DNA from: Bacillota bacterium
GTDB lineage: Bacteria; Bacillota; Sulfobacillia; Sulfobacillales; Sulfobacillaceae
Direction of reading: 5' to 3'
NCBI GenBank assembly: GCA_021797515.1
Contig: JAJZZP010000182.1
Coordinates: forward strand, 1-33,499
Length of the DNA stretch: 33,499 nt
This document shows, piece after piece, positions 1-9,208 of this stretch (positions within the stretch are counted from its first letter, which is position 1; each line of letters begins with the position of its first letter). Under the pieces are notes generated by a model. It saw nothing but the letters and a program-made list of their open reading frames with translations, searched no databases and was not told the origin of the DNA. The position numbers and the translations under genes were made by a program.

Positions 1-8
1 CCTGGGCC

Positions 9-302
9 TCACACAACATTCTTCGGCATCGAGTGCTTACTGTCCCGGGTGCAGACGAACCGCTCCGACCCTCTCGGGTGTTCTTGCGACGCAAGACTCT
101 CGCGGCTTCTTCGTACTCGCAAGCCCGTCTGCAGAAGTAACTCCCCTTCCGATTCCCGAAGGAATCCGCTTACAACTATAGCCTCGCACAAAAGCCGGTA
201 CTCTTCAAGATTTTGGCCCTTACGGGCCAACGGGCTGATATCCATAGGCGTGAACGCCGGGGCTTTACGCCCGAGTTTGGTAACATTTACCGGAAATTTC
301 AA
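9..302 (-). ncRNA. Structured RNA, probable right-end RNA of a TnpB-type element
   Basis: Read on the minus strand, this stretch folds into many short hairpins closed by very stable tetraloops: GGCCC-GUAA-GGGCC (213-230), GAUUCC-UUCG-GGAAUC (151-166) and ACCC-GAGA-GGGU (68-79). Others are at 83-95, 104-125 and 247-258. A longer stem, 51-57 with 126-132, encloses three of them. The GNRA and UUCG loops appear only in the minus-strand reading, which fixes the orientation. A 97-codon frame also runs through it on the minus strand and begins with FPVNVTKLGRKAP, which resembles the C-terminal tail of TnpB proteins. A tnpB 3' end overlapping a structured guide-type RNA is the known layout of IS200/IS605 elements. 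No TnpB catalytic part is visible, so this would be a truncated or tail-only copy. The family assignment is inference; the folding is directly visible. Confidence 0.45.
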
Positions 303-513
303 CGACAGGCTTTGAGTTCTGGACCCATGGACACTCTCTTGAGGTGTATTCTTTGTACAATCAACGTTCTCAAAATAACGGCCAAATGATCGTGATCAAG
401 AGCACTCAGTGTTTTCGAGTCTCGAAAAGAGTGGGAAAGGGTGTCTCGTGCACTAGAATTATGTGCGCAACATCATATCGTAGGGTACGGGAGACCGAAG
501 ATAGGTAGCCGAG

Positions 514-546
514 AGGAGCCTCTCTGGGGAATCCGGGGAGGCTCCT
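514..546 (-). terminator. Hairpin terminator downstream of aconitase
   Basis: A 9-bp perfect inverted repeat, AGGAGCCTC (514-522) and GAGGCTCCT (538-546), lies 8 bases beyond the stop codon of the minus-strand aconitase gene. No clear T-run follows, so termination efficiency is uncertain. The bases between this hairpin and the structured RNA (303-513) show no gene. Confidence 0.55.
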
Positions 547-553
547 GATTAGG

Positions 554-3271
554 TCATATCATAGACTTTAAAACGGTTTGCAGAATGCCGCCGTTATAGA
601 AATAGTCAACATCTACGGGGGTATCTAGACGGGCAATTACCGGTATCCTCACCGATTCTCCGCTAGTTCGAGTGATTGTAACGGTAAGTTCTTGGTTTGG
701 ATCCATATCGTGTGGTACGCTGATGTCTACAATCTCGTCTCCGGTAATCCCATATTTGTGCCAGCTATCGCCCTCGTGAAATTGCAATGGCAGTACGCCC
801 ATGCCGACCAGGTTGCTGCGGTGAATACGCTCAAAGCTTTCCGCGACCACGGCCTTGACACCGAGCAAGGTGGTGCCTTTGGCAGCCCAATCCCTAGAAC
901 TCCCAGTGCCATATTCCTTGCCTGCCAGTACCACCAGCGGGACGTTTTCCTGCTGGTATTGCATGGCAATGTCATAAACGGTTCCTACTTGACCACCGGG
1001 AAAATGCTGGGAATACCCACCTTCTTTACCATCCAGCATCTGGTTGCGGATACGGATGTTGGCAAAGGTTCCCCGCATCATGACTTCGTGGTTGCCACGC
1101 CGTGCCCCATAGGAATTAAAGTTTTTCGGTTCTACACCATGATCTCTCAAATATTGGGCGGCGGGACTCGATGCCGCAATATTTCCTGCAGGAGAAATGT
1201 GGTCAGTGGTCACGGAGTCACCCAACAAGAGCAAAATGCGTCCATGGTCCACGGAAATGTTGCGGCTCTTGGCTGACGTGACTTCTTCGAAGAAGGGGGG
1301 TTCTTGGATATAGGTCGATTCAGGGTCCCAAGCATATAATTCACCCTCAGGAACCGGCAATTGATTCCATTCGGGATTGGCCGAAAACACAGAGCGATAG
1401 AGTTCCTCAAAGAGATCCGGCGTCAATGCTTTGGTCATCGTGGATTGAATTTCTTCGGCACTTGGCCAGATTTCGCGCAAATACACAGGGTGGCCGTGAT
1501 TGTCTTCGCCCAAGGGGTCGTTTACCAAATCGATATTCACGGTGCCAGCTAAAGCGTAAGCCACGACCAGGGGTGGCGAGGCGAGGTAATTAGCTTTGAC
1601 CAGGGGGTGTATTCTTCCCTCAAAGTTGCGATTGCCTGAAAGCACAGCAGCCACTGTAAGATCGCCTTCTTGAATGGCCGTTGACACAGCATCCGGCAAT
1701 GGTCCACTGTTTCCAATGCAGGTGGTGCAACCATATCCGACTACGTCAAACCCTAGTGTCGCTAAAGGTTCAAGAAGACCAGCCTTTTGCAAATACGCTG
1801 TGACCACACGAGAACCAGGAGCCAAACTGGTTTTGACGTACGGGGCTGATTTAAGCCCTTTGTCTGCTGCTTTTTTGGCAAGTAATCCAGCGCCGATCAT
1901 CACCGTGGGATTTGAGGTGTTTGTGCAGCTAGTAATGGCAGCAATCACTACTGCTCCCTGCTTTAAAGTGAGAGGAGGACCGCCCGCCATGGTCACGGTA
2001 GCCGTCCGAGATGCTCCCTCAGGGGTAAGTCCGAATCCCCGGTTTGCTATGGGCGCGGTTAAAGCTACTTGAAACGTCCGTTGCATCTTCGATAGTGGCA
2101 CGCGGTCTTGAGGTCGTTTGGGGCCTGCCAGGCTGGGCTCTACCGTGCTTAAATCCAATGATACGACATCGCTAAATTGGGGTTCGGGGGCGCTATCGGT
2201 CCGAAATAATCCTTGGGTTTGACAGTACCATTCGACCAGTCGAACATGCTCTTCAGTACGACCGGTTTGCCGCAGGTACCGCAAGGTCTCCTCATCAACT
2301 GGGAAATATCCCATGGTTGCACCATATTCTGGAGCCATATTGGCGACCGTAGCACGGTCAGCCAAGCTCATTCGACTCACTCCGGGACCGAAAAACTCGA
2401 CAAACTTACCTACCACACCATGACTACGCAATACTTGGGTCACGGTTAAAGCCAGATCAGTGGCCGTGACGCCAATTGGTAATTCGCCCTCTAATCGAAA
2501 CCCCACCACTTCAGGGGTAACGAAATATAATGCCTGTCCCAGCATATTGGCCTCAGCCTCAATGCCGCCTACGCCCCATCCCAGCACTCCTAATCCATTA
2601 ACCATGGTAGTGTGGGAATCGGTTCCTACCACAGAGTCAGGGTACACTAAGAGGTAACCATCATCTTGAGGCGTTTCAGCTACTACACTCGCCAAATATT
2701 CCAGGTTTACTTGATGGACAATTCCGGTTCCCGGAGGTACCACCCGGAAATTCTTGAAGGCTCGTTGCGCCCAGTTCAAGAGGTGGTAGCGTTCCTGGTT
2801 GCGATCAAATTCTCGTTCTATGTTAAAAGCGAGTGCATAGGCATCGCCAAATCGGTCGACCTGAACAGAATGGTCTACGACCAGATCGACTGGCACTAAC
2901 GGATTTATCTGCTGGGGATCATGGTCCAAGCGTTTCAGACTCGAGCGTAGTGCCGCTAAATCAACCACCGCGGGAACCCCGGTAAAATCTTGCAAGACGA
3001 CGCGTGCGGGTTTGAACGGAATCTCCGGTGCGATGTCTTGATGGGGTTGCCAATGCGCAAGACGCACAACATCTTCTTCTCGAATCTGATACCCGTCTAG
3101 TTGTCGTAAAACCGCCTCAAGCAATATTTTTATCGAAAATGGCAGTCGGTCAATGTGAACACCACTCATACGATTGAGGGCCTCAAGCTTATAGTACAGC
3201 AACGAACGTCCATCGAAGGTAGTTTGGGTCCTAGCATTAAAGGGGTCTTGCTCTATTTCCGTCAATATCAT
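554..3271 (-). CDS. acnA: Aconitate hydratase (AcnA/IRP type)
   Basis: This 905-residue protein has the normal length for monomeric cytoplasmic AcnA. Aconitase isomerises citrate to isocitrate through cis-aconitate in the TCA cycle, using a [4Fe-4S] cluster. The three cluster cysteines are visible in SCTNTSNP (Cys449) and [14 protein letters not shown] (Cys515, Cys518). The substrate-binding [19 protein letters not shown] segment is near residue 218, and the C-terminal swivel domain carries the [13 protein letters not shown] motif. The start has a weak upstream site but matches the family N-terminus. It is divergent from prfC, with a 129-bp shared intergenic region, and ends at a hairpin terminator. 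Nothing is missing or unusual. Confidence 0.97.
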   Translation of the reverse strand: MILTEIEQDPFNARTQTTFDGRSLLYYKLEALNRMSGVHIDRLPFSIKILLEAVLRQLDGYQIREEDVVRLAHWQPHQDIAPEIPFKPARVVLQDFTGVPAVVDLAALRSSLKRLDHDPQQINPLVPVDLVVDHSVQVDRFGDAYALAFNIEREFDRNQERYHLLNWAQRAFKNFRVVPPGTGIVHQVNLEYLASVVAETPQDDGYLLVYPDSVVGTDSHTTMVNGLGVLGWGVGGIEAEANMLGQALYFVTPEVVGFRLEGELPIGVTATDLALTVTQVLRSHGVVGKFVEFFGPGVSRMSLADRATVANMAPEYGATMGYFPVDEETLRYLRQTGRTEEHVRLVEWYCQTQGLFRTDSAPEPQFSDVVSLDLSTVEPSLAGPKRPQDRVPLSKMQRTFQVALTAPIANRGFGLTPEGASRTATVTMAGGPPLTLKQGAVVIAAITSCTNTSNPTVMIGAGLLAKKAADKGLKSAPYVKTSLAPGSRVVTAYLQKAGLLEPLATLGFDVVGYGCTTCIGNSGPLPDAVSTAIQEGDLTVAAVLSGNRNFEGRIHPLVKANYLASPPLVVAYALAGTVNIDLVNDPLGEDNHGHPVYLREIWPSAEEIQSTMTKALTPDLFEELYRSVFSANPEWNQLPVPEGELYAWDPESTYIQEPPFFEEVTSAKSRNISVDHGRILLLLGDSVTTDHISPAGNIAASSPAAQYLRDHGVEPKNFNSYGARRGNHEVMMRGTFANIRIRNQMLDGKEGGYSQHFPGGQVGTVYDIAMQYQQENVPLVVLAGKEYGTGSSRDWAAKGTTLLGVKAVVAESFERIHRSNLVGMGVLPLQFHEGDSWHKYGITGDEIVDISVPHDMDPNQELTVTITRTSGESVRIPVIARLDTPVDVDYFYNGGILQTVLKSMI

Positions 3272-3354
3272 TCACCTCATTTTCCGAGTCAGGAAGCCAA
3301 CGACTCTATTGTAATCTACTTTGGCTAAATATTCGATCCTGCTTCGCCCAATGC

Positions 3355-3360
3355 TATAAT
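3355..3360 (+). promoter_or_regulatory. Probable -10 box for the release factor 3 gene
   Basis: A perfect TATAAT lies 40 bases upstream of the prfC start, inside the acnA/prfC divergent gap. The hexamer 17 bp upstream (TTCGAT at 3332-3337) is a poor -35 match, so only the -10 element is supported. Confidence 0.45.
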
Positions 3361-3400
3361 CGTGCAGTGACGATCTCGTCAGAAAGGTGTACCGACAACA

Positions 3401-4954
3401 ATGGATTGGACTCAAGAAGTGGCCCAAGGGCGAACCTTTGCAATTATTTCCCACCCCGACGCGGGGAAGACCACCCTCACCGAAAAGTTACTGCTGTTTG
3501 GCGGTGCCATTCGGGAAGCCGGGGCTGTTAAAGCTCGTCGAGCCCAGGCGCATGCACGGTCAGACTGGATGGAAATCGAACAACAACGCGGTATCTCGGT
3601 AACTTCCACGGTGCTCCAGTTTCCTTACCGAGGGTATCGTATCAACCTGCTTGACACTCCGGGACACCAAGATTTTAGCGAGGACACTTATCGGACTCTT
3701 TTGGCGGCGGACAGTGTGGTCATGGTCATTGATGCCGCTAAAGGGGTTGAGCCGCAAACGATAAATTTGTTTGAGGTATGTCGGATGCGAAAGATCCCCG
3801 TGGTTACCTTTTTCAACAAATTGGACCGTGAATCACGCGAACCGTGGGAGCTGTTGGAAGAGGTAGAGCATGTTCTGGGGATCGAGACCTATCCGATGAA
3901 CTGGCCAGTAGGCATGGGTCTCGCGTTTCGCGGAATTTTTGACCGGCAGCGTGCCATCTTTGAACAGTTCGACCGGCAACACCAAAAATTTCTTCACATC
4001 CCGTACCGTGAGCTAACCGATCTGCCGTCCGACCAAAAGGCTGATTTGGACGATGCTTTAGAGTTATTAGACGGAGCAGGCAGCCGACTTGACCGTGAAA
4101 AAGTATCAGCCGGGGAACAAAGTCCCGCTTTCTGGGGAAGTGCGATTGCCAATTTCGGTGTTCAAAGTTTTTTAAACTACTTCGTAGATTTGGCTCCCGC
4201 CCCTCTGCCACGACTATCCGAAGACGGCTGGATTGAACCAACCCGAGAAACGTTTACCGGATTTGTCTTTAAAATCCAGGCCAATATGAATCCCGCTCAT
4301 CGTGATCGGGTGGCCTTTGTCAGGATTTGTTCGGGACGTTTTGAGCGAGGTATGGCGGTAATTCATGAAAGAACCGGGCGAACCCTACGGTTGGCGCAAC
4401 CCCAACACTTCTTGGCCGAAGAACGGCAAGTCGTGGATCAAGCGTTTCCCGGGGACGTCATTGGCTTGCACGATCCTGGGATTTTTGGTATTGGTGATAC
4501 CTTGAGTTCCCAATCGGGAGTCAAATTTGTTGGGTTTCCGCGATTCAGCCCTGCGCATTTTGCTGAGATTGAGTTAAAATATACCCTCAAACATAAGCAG
4601 TATCAACGTGGTATTGAAGAGCTAAGTGAAGAAGGATTGTTGCAAGTGTTTCGCGATCCCAATTTAGGTCCAGAAATTTATCTCGGTGTCGTGGGCCCGC
4701 TGCAGTTTGAGGTGTTGACTTACCGATTGCACCATGAATATGGGGTAGAGGTGAATCTGCGCCCGTTAATCTACACAATGGCTCGATGGATAGTGGGGTC
4801 TCCATTGCCGGAAATTGGCCGTTTTGATCATGCGAGGGTGGTGCTCGACCGCAATCAACATCCGGTCCTGCTTGTAGAAGACCAACGCACTTTGGACAAA
4901 ATACGACAGAAAAATCCCGGAATGACGTTTTCGGAGGTTTCGGAAGTTCCCTAA
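3401..4954 (+). CDS. prfC: Peptide chain release factor 3 (RF3)
   Basis: RF3 is a translational GTPase that removes RF1 and RF2 from the ribosome after peptide release. The 517 residues match the family length. The G-domain motifs are intact: G1 SHPDAGKTT (17-25), G2 RGIS (63-66), G3 DTPGHQDF (85-92) and G4 NKLD (139-142). The later domains include the RF3-like FTGFVFKIQANMNPAHRDR segment. The ATG at 3401 lies downstream of an AGAAAGG Shine-Dalgarno, and the N-terminus QGRTFAIISHPDAGKT is typical of RF3 rather than EF-G. The aldo/keto reductase follows after 23 bp in the same direction, so the two may be co-transcribed. Confidence 0.97.
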   Translation: MDWTQEVAQGRTFAIISHPDAGKTTLTEKLLLFGGAIREAGAVKARRAQAHARSDWMEIEQQRGISVTSTVLQFPYRGYRINLLDTPGHQDFSEDTYRTLLAADSVVMVIDAAKGVEPQTINLFEVCRMRKIPVVTFFNKLDRESREPWELLEEVEHVLGIETYPMNWPVGMGLAFRGIFDRQRAIFEQFDRQHQKFLHIPYRELTDLPSDQKADLDDALELLDGAGSRLDREKVSAGEQSPAFWGSAIANFGVQSFLNYFVDLAPAPLPRLSEDGWIEPTRETFTGFVFKIQANMNPAHRDRVAFVRICSGRFERGMAVIHERTGRTLRLAQPQHFLAEERQVVDQAFPGDVIGLHDPGIFGIGDTLSSQSGVKFVGFPRFSPAHFAEIELKYTLKHKQYQRGIEELSEEGLLQVFRDPNLGPEIYLGVVGPLQFEVLTYRLHHEYGVEVNLRPLIYTMARWIVGSPLPEIGRFDHARVVLDRNQHPVLLVEDQRTLDKIRQKNPGMTFSEVSEVP

Positions 4955-4977
4955 AATTACTATGAGAGAAGGGCGAA

Positions 4978-5934
4978 ATGGTGCGATATCGAAGATTAGG
5001 CAAGTCAGGCATTAAAGTGTCGGAAATTGCGCTGGGCACCTGGTTAACCTATGGCACGGTCACAGAACGAGAAACCGGATACGCCTGTGTGCAGAAAGCT
5101 TACGAGTTGGGAATTAATCATTTCGACTGTGCCAACGTTTATGGTAGTGAGCCCCACGCAGCGGAAATGTTTCTCCGTGATGCCCTGGCACCATTTAACC
5201 GCGATTCCTATGTGTTAACCTCTAAAGCTTTTTGGCCAGTGGGTACAGGACCCAATGACCGCGGCCTAAGTAGAAAGCACCTATTTTCGCAGGTGGACAA
5301 GTCCTTGAAAGCGTTAAAAACCGATTTTTTGGATATCTTTTACTGTCACCGGTATGATCCTGAGACGGAAGTTGAGGAAACGTTAGATGCACTCAATGAT
5401 CTTGTGGCTCAAGGAAAGATCCTTTACGGCGGCATTAGTGAATGGCCGGTTGCTCAAATTAGTGAAGCCGTAAAAGTGACGGAATTGCGAAAGTTACATA
5501 AAATTCGTGCCAGTCAACCGGTTTATAACATGCTGAACCGCTATATCGAGTCAGGGGTATTGACAGTTTGCGAAGAAAATGGAATAGGGTTGGTCGTGTT
5601 CTCCCCATTAGGTCAAGGTCTATTGACCGGCAAATATCAAAAGGGCAAGCCGCTGCCCCAAGGTTCGCGAGCTACTACGCCTGGTGTACAAAACTTCATC
5701 ACGCACATGTTGAACGACAAGACTTTGGACAAGGTGGCGGCGTTGCAGTCACTGGCTAACGAGTTGGGAATCACGTTAAGTCAATTGGCTTTGGCATGGG
5801 TGCTGCGCCAACCGGCCATTTCCAGTGCGCTAATTGGTGCCTCAAAACCCGAGCAAATCGAGGAAAACGTTAAAGCGGTGGGGATAACACTAAGCGCTGA
5901 AGCCTTGCAACGCATTGATTCTATCCTCTCCTAG
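4978..5934 (+). CDS. Aldo/keto reductase
   Basis: This is an NADPH-dependent oxidoreductase of the AKR superfamily, 318 residues long (TIM barrel). The catalytic tetrad can be placed: Asp50 and Tyr55 in HFDCANVYG, Lys83 in TSKAFW and His124 in YCHRYD. The C-terminal cofactor-binding segment (SALIGASKPEQIEEN) is present. Its overall character is close to the YghZ / potassium-channel beta-subunit-like branch (REFxGLSRKH-type region and SPLGQGLLTGKY). The substrate cannot be predicted from sequence. The ATG at 4978 has GAGAGAAGGG upstream. It follows prfC after 23 bp and probably forms a short operon with it. Confidence 0.92.
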   Translation: MVRYRRLGKSGIKVSEIALGTWLTYGTVTERETGYACVQKAYELGINHFDCANVYGSEPHAAEMFLRDALAPFNRDSYVLTSKAFWPVGTGPNDRGLSRKHLFSQVDKSLKALKTDFLDIFYCHRYDPETEVEETLDALNDLVAQGKILYGGISEWPVAQISEAVKVTELRKLHKIRASQPVYNMLNRYIESGVLTVCEENGIGLVVFSPLGQGLLTGKYQKGKPLPQGSRATTPGVQNFITHMLNDKTLDKVAALQSLANELGITLSQLALAWVLRQPAISSALIGASKPEQIEENVKAVGITLSAEALQRIDSILS

Positions 5935-5950
5935 CATAATTATCGCTATT

Positions 5951-5973
5951 CCCCGTATGGATAAGCATAGGGG
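5951..5973 (+). promoter_or_regulatory. Hairpin overlapping the ribosome site of the CPBP gene
   Basis: CCCC-G-TATG (5951-5959) can pair with CATA-GGGG (5966-5973). The 3' arm contains the G-rich ribosome-binding bases just before the ATG at 5982. It could terminate the upstream gene or sequester the ribosome site. Only the pairing is observed. Confidence 0.3.
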
Positions 5974-5981
5974 GGAACGTC

Positions 5982-6782
5982 ATGGCAGCAATCACCAAGC
6001 GACGGTCCAATAATATGTGGTGGCAGTCTTCGCAGGGTTACCAGAGATTTTTGGGTCTCGTGCCCGAGGTCTCTGGTACTCGAATTTTTTTGGCTTCCAC
6101 GGCAGGCATTCTGATAATCCTATCCATCTCCTCATGGGCTCATGACGTCGTGGTAGGATACGGTTATGGTGCAGTAGCTTTTACCCTGGTTAGTTGGCCT
6201 TTTGTGCCGCATCTGGTGCGCCATCTTCGTTGGCCGCCTCACCTTGTGACACGCGCAGTCGGGCTCTTGATTCTGAGTGTTTTGTCCGGGGCTTTAGGGG
6301 AAATGATTTTGGGACACAATCCCCAAGCGGCTGGAATGCGTCAATTTAATTGGGGCATTGCCCAAAAGCTATTGTGGCAATTTCCACTAGTACTTCCCGT
6401 AGAAAACCTATTGCTGATTGGCATATTAGCTGCTTTATGGCGCTTGGTTCGACCTCGCGGATCTTGGACTATCATTTTGCTGGCGATAACCTCGGCATTT
6501 GTCTTTGGATTGTGGCATGTGCCTTTTTGGGGATGGGGAACACTATTGACCATTGGGCTTACTGTGGTGCCTTGGACACTCTATATCATCGCCACGGGAG
6601 ACTTAGTGGTGCCGATGGCCACCCATTTACTAATGGATGGATTGGCTATGGTCAGCAATTTTTCCCCGAATCCTCTTTTGCGTCATAGTGCATTGGTCCT
6701 GGTAGTAGTAGCGGCCATCGTGTGGGGAGCACTTAGTTCGTGGTGGCAAGACCTCCGATCAGCAACCCCCGGATCAGGGTAA
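5982..6782 (+). CDS. CPBP-family intramembrane protease-like protein
   Basis: This is a 266-residue protein with about seven or eight hydrophobic segments. Two motifs of the CPBP (Abi/Rce1-like) glutamic-type membrane proteases are present: FGLWH (His179) and HLLMD (His215, Asp219). The usual first motif, EExxxR, is reduced to PVENLLL with a single glutamate (Glu141) and no following arginine. Activity is therefore uncertain, and it may be a divergent or non-catalytic member. It sits downstream of the aldo/keto reductase. Its 3' end overlaps the convergent MaoC gene by 50 bp. The start ATG has a GGGGGAAC site 5 to 6 bases upstream. Confidence 0.72.
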   Translation: MAAITKRRSNNMWWQSSQGYQRFLGLVPEVSGTRIFLASTAGILIILSISSWAHDVVVGYGYGAVAFTLVSWPFVPHLVRHLRWPPHLVTRAVGLLILSVLSGALGEMILGHNPQAAGMRQFNWGIAQKLLWQFPLVLPVENLLLIGILAALWRLVRPRGSWTIILLAITSAFVFGLWHVPFWGWGTLLTIGLTVVPWTLYIIATGDLVVPMATHLLMDGLAMVSNFSPNPLLRHSALVLVVVAAIVWGALSSWWQDLRSATPGSG

Positions 6783-7140
6783 TGGTTCCCGTCAAAGCCG
6801 GTTTCGGTAAATCTTCCAAAGTAACGGCAATATTAAGGATTACCCGCTGCTGTGAAGATTCCTGTATCGTGCCATCAATGGTAATGGTACGATTCACCGG
6901 TATCATGGCACGAAATCGGTTCGACCACTCTGAAACCCGGTAACCCTGATTAAGCAAGGGTTCTAAGAACCGGGTCACTAGCCCCATCGTAAACATGCCA
7001 TGGGCAATCACCCCGTCGAGACCATAGTATCGTGCCGCGTCATCGTCAAAATGAATCGGGTTAAAATCTTCCGACGCCCCGGCATAACGCACTAAGTCGC
7101 TTCGGGTCACTCGGTGAACAACTGGTACGAGCGATGTCAT
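6733..7140 (-). CDS. MaoC-like hydratase, catalytic subunit
   Basis: This is a hot-dog fold dehydratase/hydratase of about 135 residues. The hydratase-2 motif is intact in YAGASEDFNPIHFDDDAA, with the Asp...Asn-Pro-Ile-His catalytic pair, followed by GVIAHGMFTMGL. The ATG at 7140 is preferred over an in-frame start further upstream because it has GGAAGGAGC directly before it and leaves a clean 22-bp gap after the partner gene. Such proteins hydrate trans-2-enoyl thioesters or dehydrate 3-hydroxyacyl thioesters. With the upstream gene it forms a two-subunit enzyme of the HadAB / split R-hydratase type. The acyl substrate is not known. Confidence 0.85.
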   Translation of the reverse strand: MTSLVPVVHRVTRSDLVRYAGASEDFNPIHFDDDAARYYGLDGVIAHGMFTMGLVTRFLEPLLNQGYRVSEWSNRFRAMIPVNRTITIDGTIQESSQQRVILNIAVTLEDLPKPALTGTITLIRGLLIGGLATTN

Positions 7141-7162
7141 AATTAAGCTCCTTCCAAAAAGT

Positions 7163-7585
7163 TCAAGACTGCGATTCACGGGTAATGATGGTGCTTATGG
7201 AAACAAACGCCATGACATGGTCCTGATTGATGCCTGTGGTTTCTAGCGTCAAAAAGGTTAACGGTCCGCGGGTTTTCACCTCGGTTAGTCGGCTGACCAC
7301 CGTGATAACATCATTGGCTACTACAGACTCACCATAGCGAAAGGTCTGTTCTCCATGTATAAGGCCTGCTTCGGGCAGATCTAGTCCCGGTATGGGCAGA
7401 CCATGTAAGGTAATCATAAAAGTAGGAGGCGCCACCACATCGCGATATCCCGCGGCCCGTGCGGCTTCGGCATTGCGATAGGGTTGATACTTTAGTCCTA
7501 GGGCTTCAACAAAGCGACGAATTGCGCCCAGTTCTACGGCGTGAGAAAAGGGTGGAGATTGGGTACCTACAGGGGGAATATTCAT
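7163..7585 (-). CDS. MaoC N-terminal-like hydratase, partner subunit
   Basis: This 140-residue protein resembles the N-terminal dehydratase half (FAS1_DH / HadA or HadC-like). The visible family features are the N-terminal VELGAIRRFVEALG helix, a Tyr/Ala-rich segment (AAGYRDVVAPPTF) and HGEQTFRYGESVVANDVI. It lacks the catalytic Asp-His motif, which the downstream gene supplies. GGAGG lies 8 bases before the ATG. The gene order (partner first, catalytic second, same strand, 22-bp gap) matches known heterodimeric hydratases in which the two halves of a double hot-dog enzyme are encoded separately. Confidence 0.82.
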   Translation of the reverse strand: MNIPPVGTQSPPFSHAVELGAIRRFVEALGLKYQPYRNAEAARAAGYRDVVAPPTFMITLHGLPIPGLDLPEAGLIHGEQTFRYGESVVANDVITVVSRLTEVKTRGPLTFLTLETTGINQDHVMAFVSISTIITRESQS

Positions 7586-7627
7586 GGGAATGCCTCCAGT
7601 GCCCGACGGATTAGTCTGACGGCATTG

Positions 7628-7633
7628 TATAAT
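7628..7633 (+). promoter_or_regulatory. Probable -10 box for the small ORF/amidase pair
   Basis: A perfect TATAAT lies 36 bases upstream of the ATG at 7670, in the gap between the divergent MaoC pair and the amidase operon. No convincing -35 hexamer is seen at 16-18 bp. Confidence 0.4.
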
Positions 7634-7669
7634 AGAAACGTTAAGATTGACAATGATGGGGGGTATCCA

Positions 7670-7840
7670 ATGGAGTTAGACCCGGTCATACAGCGAATAA
7701 TTATCGAGTGGACTGGATTGCCCGTCCGAGAGTCTGACATTGACGCGGTATGCAGAGCACCATTGACTGCCAAGGTGCTTCAACCATATCCCTTAAATCC
7801 GTTTTCTCCGGTACCAGAGATTCCCTCGGTGATGCGATAA
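7670..7840 (+). CDS. Small amidase-partner protein (AtzG/GatC-like)
   Basis: This is a 56-residue protein starting at ATG 7670 after a GGGGGG ribosome site. Its stop codon overlaps the amidase start in a TAATG junction, so the two are probably translationally coupled. Small proteins directly upstream of amidase-signature enzymes are known as GatC-type and AtzG-type (DUF4089) partners. The shape here fits: an N-terminal helix with a TGLPV segment and a proline-rich C-terminal tail (PYPLNPFSPVPE). Sequence similarity is too weak to be sure, and the partner role is inferred mainly from position and size. Confidence 0.55.
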   Translation: MELDPVIQRIIIEWTGLPVRESDIDAVCRAPLTAKVLQPYPLNPFSPVPEIPSVMR

Positions 7841-9153
7841 TGGGATATCTGGCAGAATTGGGACAAGGATTTCGATCCCACGCTCTCGATCCGCGCCAAG
7901 TGTTGGAAGAGGCGATTTCACAGATTGAAAGCCTTAATAGTGAGCTTTGCGCCTTTATTAATTTGGACTATGCCAATGCCCGCCAAGCAGCTTCGGCCTC
8001 CTATGAACGTTTTCGTTCCGGAATACCCCTCGGCCCGTTGGACGGGATTTTAATTGGCCTTAAGGATCTGTTCGAGACTAAAGGCATCCCGACGACCGCA
8101 GGGTCCCAAATCTTGTGCGATTATCATCCGGCTCACAATGCCGCAGCGGTAGAAACTTTGCATAACGCCGGAGCCAACACGTTTCTCGGCAAACTGAATT
8201 TGCATGAATTTGCTTATGGCCCCACTGCCACCTCATCCCATTTTGGTACGATGAAAAACCCGCACGATCCTGGCAAAATGGCCGGCGGATCCAGCGGAGG
8301 CTCCGCCATTGCCGTGGCCACGGGAATGGTGGCAAGTGCGTTAGGCACCGATACCGGAGGTTCGGTACGGATTCCCGCAGCGTTCTGCGGTATTTACGGA
8401 CTCAAACCATCCTATGAGTCGATTAGTCGGCGGGGGGTGATTCCGCTTTCCTGGACACTAGACCATGTGGGTCCCATTGCGCGTGATCTAGACGATCTCG
8501 AACTACTGTGGAGAATTTTGAGCCATCGAATGAATCAGCAAGCGCGCCCAAGAATCAACCCACGCGTGCTTTGGATAGTGGACAAAAATTTGGATGAGTT
8601 GGATATCCTAGTACAACAACAGACGATCATCGCTCGTGATCGCCTAGGGCACTTATCCACCGTGGAAATCGACATCGGGACGCTGCCCCGAGGAGAAGAA
8701 TGCCGGGCCAGCCAACAATTCATTTTAGGGGCTGAAGCCGTTAATTACCACTGGGCATGGCTTAAAACCCATAGGGACGAGTATCAACCGGATGTTCGCG
8801 ATCGTCTTTTGGCCCATTCTGCGGATCTCGCAATTCATTACATAGAAGCTTTAAGACGGCGGTCTGAGTTAATCGCCTACTATGACGAAGCAGTGGCTTC
8901 CCGCTACGATTTTATCATCACACCTACGGTGCCGATTGCGCCTCCGACTTTGACCACTACGCATCTCGGAGGTGTGGACATCCGCCAAATCTTGACGAGT
9001 TGGACGGCGCCTTTTAACTTGTTGGGGTTGCCGGCCGTAACTTTGCCAATATCGCCCGCATTCCTCGGTGTTGGCCTGCAAATCGTCGGTTTCCGGGGTA
9101 AAGAGTTGGAATTGTTAGCGTTTGCCCGTGATGTCGAAGCGGCATTGTGCTAA
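7840..9153 (+). CDS. Amidase-signature family hydrolase
   Basis: This is a serine amidase of about 437 residues that hydrolyses C-N amide bonds. The Ser-cisSer-Lys triad is intact: Lys75 in GLKDLF, cis-Ser151 in GGSSGGSA and nucleophile Ser175 in GTDTGGSVRIPAAFCG, with the characteristic 24-residue spacing between the serines. The ATG at 7840 is chosen because it overlaps the stop of the small upstream gene (TAATG) and gives the usual N-terminal helical start. A longer in-frame start at 7750 would run inside the small gene. It could be a GatA-like, AtzE-like or allophanate-type amidase. GatA itself seems unlikely without gatB nearby. Confidence 0.9.
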   Translation: MGYLAELGQGFRSHALDPRQVLEEAISQIESLNSELCAFINLDYANARQAASASYERFRSGIPLGPLDGILIGLKDLFETKGIPTTAGSQILCDYHPAHNAAAVETLHNAGANTFLGKLNLHEFAYGPTATSSHFGTMKNPHDPGKMAGGSSGGSAIAVATGMVASALGTDTGGSVRIPAAFCGIYGLKPSYESISRRGVIPLSWTLDHVGPIARDLDDLELLWRILSHRMNQQARPRINPRVLWIVDKNLDELDILVQQQTIIARDRLGHLSTVEIDIGTLPRGEECRASQQFILGAEAVNYHWAWLKTHRDEYQPDVRDRLLAHSADLAIHYIEALRRRSELIAYYDEAVASRYDFIITPTVPIAPPTLTTTHLGGVDIRQILTSWTAPFNLLGLPAVTLPISPAFLGVGLQIVGFRGKELELLAFARDVEAALC

Positions 9154-9208
9154 CAACAAATTCTTGCCTGGATCGATATTTGAATCAATTTGTCCACAAA
9201 CTAGGGGT

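Noticed and set aside
1-302. CRISPR-like or direct-repeat array at the left edge
   Set aside because: The repeated short words are arms of distinct hairpins, not equally spaced repeats. No array of any kind was seen in the window.
692-1276. Long plus-strand ORF opposite aconitase
   Set aside because: It is a shadow of acnA in another frame, without its own ribosome site or family features.
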